DNA of 14,730 bases from NCBI GenBank assembly GCA_001000035.1, contig LCGX01000010.1, forward strand, positions 7,424-22,153, written 5' to 3'. The stretch is from Candidatus Nomurabacteria bacterium GW2011_GWF2_43_8. Lineage in GTDB: Bacteria; Patescibacteriota; Minisyncoccia; Phycocordibacterales; UBA9973. The notes beneath the pieces are model-generated. The model made no database searches. It had not been told where the DNA came from and saw only the letters and a program-made list of their open reading frames with translations. The position numbers and the translations under genes are program-made. This document shows positions 12,104-14,730 of the stretch, one piece after another (position 1 is the stretch's first letter; each line of letters opens with the position of its first letter).

Positions 12104-12604
12104 ATGGAAAATAGAAAAAGGAGTTTTTTTGAGAGATTGACAGGGAGTATAAGTATGGAAGAAGAAAAAGACGAACGTCCGGGATCGAGGAAGGAATACA
12201 CGATCAAGGGGGTCAAGTCCGAAAAAGGAAACGGGAAAAACAACAGCAACTGGATCGAGGAGGAAAACGAAGAGGCAGAATTGTCAATCGACGTTTACCA
12301 GACACCCACCGACATTATCGTGCAAACAATGGTCGCCGGAGTGAAACCGGAAGATCTGGAACTGTCCATCTCCCGAGATATGATTACCATCAGCGGAAAA
12401 CGCGAAGAATCCAGAATTGTCGACGAGAATAATTATTTTGCCAAGGAACTTTATTGGGGAAAATTTTCCCGCACTTTTTCCCTTCCGGCGGAAGTGGAAC
12501 CGGAAGAAGTCGAAGCAACCGAAAGGCACGGCTTGGTCACTATTAAAATCAAAAAAGTGGATAAGGAAAAGAAAAACAGCACGATAAGGGTAAGATCGAT
12601 TTAA
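12104..12604 (+). CDS. Hsp20/alpha-crystallin small heat shock protein
   Basis: The 166-residue protein is a small heat shock protein that holds unfolding proteins in a soluble state. The alpha-crystallin domain spans residues ~58-152: LSIDVYQTPTDIIVQTMVAG, VKPEDLELSISRDMITISGK, a loop with ELYWGKFSRTFSLP, and the terminal strand HGLVTIKIKK (family pattern NGVLTIxxPK). The N-terminal ~55 residues are highly charged and low complexity (EEEKDERPGSRKEY, EKGNGKNNSN), longer and more acidic/basic than usual. A short SIRV-type tail (TIRVRSI) stands in for the I-x-I motif. No SD is present; an 11-base A-rich gap separates it from the PrsW-like gene, so it is probably the last gene of the valS operon. 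A hairpin at 12615-12635 follows. Confidence 0.92.
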   Translation: MENRKRSFFERLTGSISMEEEKDERPGSRKEYTIKGVKSEKGNGKNNSNWIEEENEEAELSIDVYQTPTDIIVQTMVAGVKPEDLELSISRDMITISGKREESRIVDENNYFAKELYWGKFSRTFSLPAEVEPEEVEATERHGLVTIKIKKVDKEKKNSTIRVRSI

Positions 12605-12614
12605 AATATTTGGT

Positions 12615-12635
12615 CACAAAAACTTCGTTTTTGTG
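12615..12635. terminator. Hairpin between hsp20 and tRNA-Phe
   Basis: CACAAAAAC-TTC-GTTTTTGTG is a perfect 9-bp stem with a 3-base loop. It lies between the converging hsp20 gene and tRNA-Phe and touches the tRNA discriminator base. The T run is in the stem, so termination strength is uncertain. Confidence 0.55.
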
Positions 12636-12707
12636 CCTGGGGTCAGACTTGCACTGACCACCTACCGCTCTTCAGGCGGACGCTCTAACTACCTGAGCTA
12701 CCCAGGC
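12634..12707 (-). tRNA. tRNA-Phe (anticodon GAA), atypical elbow
   Basis: Acceptor stem GCCTGGG/CCCAGGC with discriminator A, D stem GCTC/GAGC, anticodon loop CTGAAGA (GAA, reads UUC), T stem GTCAG/CTGAC. Several normally fixed bases differ. The T loop is TGCAAGT, giving G at position 55 instead of U. The D loop AGGTAGTTA lacks the G18G19 pair and has A at 18. Position 48 is G and base pair 27-43 is T-T. It is either a diverged functional tRNA or a decaying copy. CCA is not encoded. Confidence 0.8.
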
Positions 12708-12712
12708 ATAAT

Positions 12713-12949
12713 TTATCTTTTAAAACTATTGATCACATCGTTCGCGCCGCCATATATGCCCATCAGCTGGTCAATATACGGCTGAATCAAATAATAAGCG
12801 CCGACGGCCGAACCGATTATAAGCACCCAGTATACAGTGCTCATTACCCGCGCCCAAAACATGGAACGCCTCATGGCATGCAGAATTTTATTGTTGTCTT
12901 CCGCGAGAGCGACGCTTCTCTCTAAAAGCTCTTTTTCTTCCGGCGACAT
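12713..12949 (-). CDS. Small single-helix membrane protein
   Basis: The 78-residue protein has a charged N-terminal helix (SPEEKELLERSVALAEDNNK, then ILHAMRRSMFWAR) and one membrane segment at ~35-56 (STVYWVLIIGSAVGAYYLI), followed by a short hydrophilic tail ending in NSFKR. The layout (acidic/amphipathic helix, RRS, aromatic-start helix, YYLIQPY) recalls a small family frequent in Parcubacteria, by memory only; no function is known to me. The ATG lies six bases after an extended -10 and there is no SD. The stop is five bases before the tRNA-Phe 5' end, so mRNA and tRNA are likely made as one RNA. Confidence 0.75.
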   Translation of the reverse strand: MSPEEKELLERSVALAEDNNKILHAMRRSMFWARVMSTVYWVLIIGSAVGAYYLIQPYIDQLMGIYGGANDVINSFKR

Positions 12950-12955
12950 AAGTAG

Positions 12956-12964
12956 ATACTACCA
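12956..12964 (-). promoter_or_regulatory. Extended -10 promoter of the small membrane protein and tRNA-Phe
   Basis: Minus-strand TGGTAGTAT ends six bases before the ATG at 12949. No other promoter is apparent for tRNA-Phe. Confidence 0.65.
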
Positions 12965-13005
12965 AAAATAAATAAAAAAATCCAATTCCCAGCGCGTCTT
13001 TTGTG

Positions 13006-13014
13006 TGCTAGATT
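13006..13014 (+). promoter_or_regulatory. Possible extended -10 promoter of tRNA-Arg
   Basis: TGCTAGATT ends eight bases before the tRNA 5' end; GATTAT (13011-13016) is an alternative. No -35 is apparent. Confidence 0.5.
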
Positions 13015-13022
13015 ATAGGCAT

Positions 13023-13094
13023 GTCTTCGTAGTTAAATGGATATAACGACTCCGTCCTAAGGAGTAATTGCAGGTTCGATTCCTGCCGAGGACA
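13023..13094 (+). tRNA. tRNA-Arg (anticodon CCT)
   Basis: Acceptor stem GTCTTCG/CGAGGAC (one G-T pair) with discriminator A, D arm GTTA-AATGGATA-TAAC, anticodon stem ACTCC/GGAGT with loop GTCCTAA (CCT, reads AGG), T arm GCAGG-TTCGATT-CCTGC. CCA is not encoded. The end of the GC-rich operon converges on it from the right. Confidence 0.96.
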
Positions 13095-13110
13095 CACGAA
13101 ATGTGTAGTC

Positions 13111-13161
13111 TTAAAAAATATAAAAGGGCCGAAGCGCGTACAGAGTGCTACGCCTCGGCCC
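13111..13161 (-). terminator. Terminator of the ParB-like operon
   Basis: The stem 13126-13140/13149-13161 pairs GGGCCGAGGCG with CGCTTCGGCCC on the minus-strand RNA. The one difference is a G-U pair in that RNA but an A-C mismatch on the other strand, which fixes the direction. TTTTATATTTTTT follows on the minus strand. Confidence 0.85.
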
Positions 13162-13183
13162 AGATGTTTCTATGGACGAAAAA

Positions 13184-13939
13184 CTACGCCGCCTTCGCGG
13201 TCTTGCCGTTCATGGAGCCGAACCGCTTCTTCCAGTCGCTGACCGCGCGAGCGGACCGCTTCTGGAGCCGTTCGATGTGCGCGAAGATGTCGCGCACCTG
13301 TCGCTCGGTCACGTCGCCATCCTCGTACTTCTCGAGGAGGCTACGGATGAGCGCGGCGTTCTTGGAACCCAACGACTTGTAGGTCTTGGTGAGGCCCCGC
13401 TGAACTTCCGCGACGCCCTGCTTCTGCTTCCGTCGGTGGCCGGAGAGAACCTCCTTGAGCTTCTCATCGGTGATCGCGGCGGCGGCCTTCATCAACTTCT
13501 GCCGCGAGATCTTCGACTTCACGGAGTTGATGTACTTGCGCGCCATCCCGGCCGGAAGACCGAGAAGCTCGCCGATCCGCTTCATCGTCTCTCCACGCTC
13601 GAGGAGCAACATGATCGTGTGCTCCGTGTCCTGCGTCGTGGGGGGAAGCGAACCGCCGATGTTGGCCCTGTAGGCCTCAGCGATCAACTCGCTCTCGGTC
13701 TCGATGTCCACGATCTCCGCCTCGATCTCGGTGCGGTTGTTGAGCTCGTAGGCCTCGATGCGGTGCCTGCCGTCGATCACCTCCCGCTTACGCGTGATGC
13801 GGATCGGGGGCAGGTTGACGCCGTTCTCGAGTAGCTCGCCGAGAAACAGCGCATGGTCCTGGTTCAGCGCCTGCCGGACGAACAGGTTCAACTTCAAGTC
13901 CTTCAGCGCCACGGTTTCTACTCTGCCTCTGCTGCTCAT
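13184..13939 (-). CDS. ParB-like N-terminal domain protein with a helix-turn-helix
   Basis: The 251-residue protein has a ParB/Srx-type N-terminal domain (~8-80): VETVALKDLKLN, then NLPPIRITRKREVIDGRHRI. DGRHRIEA (56-63) corresponds to ParB box motif GxRRxxA, which in ParB binds CTP. A helix-turn-helix follows (~113-136, TMKRIGELLGLPAGMARKYI), then a helical, lysine-rich C-terminus (IRSLLEKYEDGDVTERQVRD, ending SARAVSDWKKRF). No ParA ATPase is visible next to it. ParB-fold proteins act in DNA segregation, transcription control or as nucleases; this one is not assignable further. The start is ATG 13939, eight bases after SD AAAGGAG (13954-13948), rather than an in-frame ATG at 14014 inside the upstream gene. 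It is GC-rich with GC-ending codons, unlike the host genes, and is the last gene of the operon. Confidence 0.85.
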   Translation of the reverse strand: MSSRGRVETVALKDLKLNLFVRQALNQDHALFLGELLENGVNLPPIRITRKREVIDGRHRIEAYELNNRTEIEAEIVDIETESELIAEAYRANIGGSLPPTTQDTEHTIMLLLERGETMKRIGELLGLPAGMARKYINSVKSKISRQKLMKAAAAITDEKLKEVLSGHRRKQKQGVAEVQRGLTKTYKSLGSKNAALIRSLLEKYEDGDVTERQVRDIFAHIERLQKRSARAVSDWKKRFGSMNGKTAKAA

Positions 13940-13947
13940 TGCTGTTG

Positions 13948-13954
13948 CTCCTTT
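13948..13954 (-). promoter_or_regulatory. SD sequence of the ParB-like gene
   Basis: Minus-strand AAAGGAG, eight bases before the ATG and just past the stop of the 86-residue gene. It decides the start at 13939. Confidence 0.8.
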
Positions 13955-13955
13955 C

Positions 13956-14216
13956 TTATTCTGTTGCTGGTTGTCGGTCGTCGGACGGTTCGAAGAACCG
14001 CCCGTGTTGAGCACGCCACCCGGCGCGCTTCTTCCTGACTTGGAACAACATCACGTACGTTCCGGGCTCGGGCCAGTCCCTCTCTTCCCAGACGTTTCCG
14101 TTAAGCGAGAAAGTGATTGAACCGAGTTTTTCGGAGCGTGCAACGGCGTAGGGGCCGTGTGTGCCGTCGGAAATAATTTTCTCGACGACAGCCTGGTAGC
14201 CTCGGTCATCTGCCAT
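13956..14216 (-). CDS. Unknown 86-residue protein, possibly OB-fold-like
   Basis: I cannot name this family. The sequence alternates short strands and turns (YQAVVEKIISDG, GPYAVARS, LGSITFSLNG, GTYVMLFQVRKKRAGWRA), which would suit a small beta-barrel. Aromatic and basic residues (W, F, KKRAGWR) could bind nucleic acid. The C-terminus is polar (EPSDDRQPATE). The start is ATG 14216, with SD AAAGGAGG (14230-14223) six bases upstream. It overlaps the stop of the preceding gene by one base (TGATG), so the two are translationally coupled. The ParB-like gene follows after 16 bases. All three genes share high GC and SD use, unlike the rest of the window. Confidence 0.75.
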   Translation of the reverse strand: MADDRGYQAVVEKIISDGTHGPYAVARSEKLGSITFSLNGNVWEERDWPEPGTYVMLFQVRKKRAGWRAQHGRFFEPSDDRQPATE

Positions 14217-14730
14217 CAGCTACCTCCTTTTCGCTGCTGCTCGGACATGATCAGGCGAGAGCTCAAAGAGCTCAGATGCGCCGAGAGCCGAAGTATTGTA
14301 TCGGCCGACGCCTTCAGGTCTGCCAGATCGCCGTCGGAGAATTTCTCGAAAGAGCTCTCCTCGAGCAACATGAGCAAACCTTCCATGATGCTGACCACCG
14401 CCTTGGAGCGAGAGGCCGACACCTGCCGTTCCAACACTTTGGATACGTCCACCCGTGAGCGAATCTTGAGCGGGATATCCAAACGGTACAGCTCTTGCGA
14501 CCTCTCTTTCTTCTGTTGCAGTTCCTCCTTTCTCTCCTTCCACACATCCCACATCTTCTGTTCCTTGTCCTCGCTCGCGCCGTGATGGCCTTGCAGGACT
14601 TGGTAGAAAGTGGACATGCTGGCGTAGCCGAGAAATTCGGCAGCCTGATCACTGGTGAGGAGCCCGTAACCGATAAGTTCTGCGAAGTTTCGCCGAATTC
14701 TGGGTATCCTCTCCAGTTCGATTACCCGAT
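14216..14730 (-). CDS. HTH-like DNA-binding protein, N-terminus beyond the window
   Basis: The frame is open to the right edge; about 170 C-terminal residues are visible. The first part carries AELIGYGLLTSDQAAEFLGY followed by ASMSTFYQVLQG, which reads like an excisionase/MerR-type winged helix-turn-helix (DQAAEFLG-x-x-S-x-STFY). Next comes a charged coiled coil (KERKEELQQKKERSQELYRL) and a helical C-terminal region (VVSIMEGLLMLLEESSF, then LRLSAHLSSLSSRLI) that may mediate oligomers. A methionine at 14617 could be mistaken for the start, but the HTH motif spans it. The gene is GC-rich, first in the visible part of the operon, and coupled to the 86-residue gene by TGATG. Confidence 0.75.
   Translation of the reverse strand, partial: RVIELERIPRIRRNFAELIGYGLLTSDQAAEFLGYASMSTFYQVLQGHHGASEDKEQKMWDVWKERKEELQQKKERSQELYRLDIPLKIRSRVDVSKVLERQVSASRSKAVVSIMEGLLMLLEESSFEKFSDGDLADLKASADTILRLSAHLSSLSSRLIMSEQQRKGGS
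14223..14230 (-). promoter_or_regulatory. SD sequence of the 86-residue gene
   Basis: Minus-strand AAAGGAGG, six bases before the ATG at 14216, lying within the last codons of the upstream gene. Confidence 0.85.

Noticed and set aside
13145..13834. Plus-strand ORF of 229 codons opposite the ParB-like gene
   Set aside because: Long open antisense frames are expected in GC-rich DNA; the minus strand has ParB motifs, an SD and a direction-specific terminator.
14012..14014. Upstream ATG for the ParB-like gene
   Set aside because: It lies inside the 86-residue gene and adds a low-complexity stretch; ATG 13939 has a proper SD.
14615..14617. ATG as the start of the HTH-like gene
   Set aside because: The frame continues upstream to the window edge and the HTH motif spans this Met.
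1..14730. CRISPR array, insertion-sequence transposase, integrase or rRNA
   Set aside because: No regularly spaced direct repeats, no transposase or integrase motifs and no rRNA sequence were seen. No second copy of the tRNA-Arg end was found within the window to support an attachment site.

Overview
The window looks like chromosome from a small-genome ultrasmall bacterium of the Candidate Phyla Radiation (Patescibacteria), most likely Parcubacteria-like. Reasons: AT-leaning, densely packed genes; host-type starts with no Shine-Dalgarno (SD) sequence; streamlined versions of core proteins (a 721-residue ValRS without the usual C-terminal arm, a uridylyltransferase without its acetyltransferase half); several small proteins I recall from Parcubacteria; and short palindromic repeats inside coding genes. 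The taxonomic call is inference; there is no rRNA here.

Layout. 1-1165: end of a thioredoxin-reductase-like gene, a shared bidirectional terminator, a 58-residue double SEC-C protein (-), tRNA-Ser(CGA) (-) and a stand-alone EF-Tu-domain-2-like protein (-). 1275-2080: histidine phosphatase (+) and tRNA-Glu(TTC) (-). 2182-2700: an isolated GC-rich transcription unit with its own consensus promoter, an SD-led 105-codon gene and a long hairpin terminator. 2830-4834: tRNA-Cys(GCA) running directly into an unknown gene, a two-helix membrane protein and a divergent Nudix-like protein. 4850-5377 (-): peptidoglycan-binding membrane protein, divergent from 5471-7467 (+), a GlmU-like nucleotidyltransferase plus glutamate dehydrogenase. 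7477-12604 (+): tRNA-Val(GAC), unknown gene, tsaD, valS, PrsW-like protease and Hsp20. 12634-12949 (-): small membrane protein followed by an odd tRNA-Phe(GAA). 13023-13094: tRNA-Arg(CCT). 13111-14730 (-): a GC-rich operon encoding an HTH-like protein (runs off the edge), an 86-residue protein and a ParB-like protein.

Themes. First, host genes appear to be read from leaderless or nearly leaderless transcripts. Extended -10 boxes of the form TGnTATnAT lie 6 to 11 bases before the ATG or before the tRNA 5' end, and no SD is present. Second, tRNA and mRNA are joined: one coding start lies 3 bases after tRNA-Val, one possible start overlaps the encoded CCA of tRNA-Cys, and tRNA-Phe starts 5 bases after a stop codon. 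Third, two GC-rich, SD-using modules with strong hairpin terminators sit beside tRNA genes and differ sharply from the host sequence. Fourth, tsaD and the valS tail carry palindromic insertions; one in tsaD is exactly 114 bp (38 codons), bounded by a perfect 14-bp inverted repeat.

Much of the core set concerns translation (ValRS with tRNA-Val nearby, TsaD, an EF-like domain, six tRNAs). The accessory parts are the unknown genes after tRNA-Cys and the ParB-like operon.
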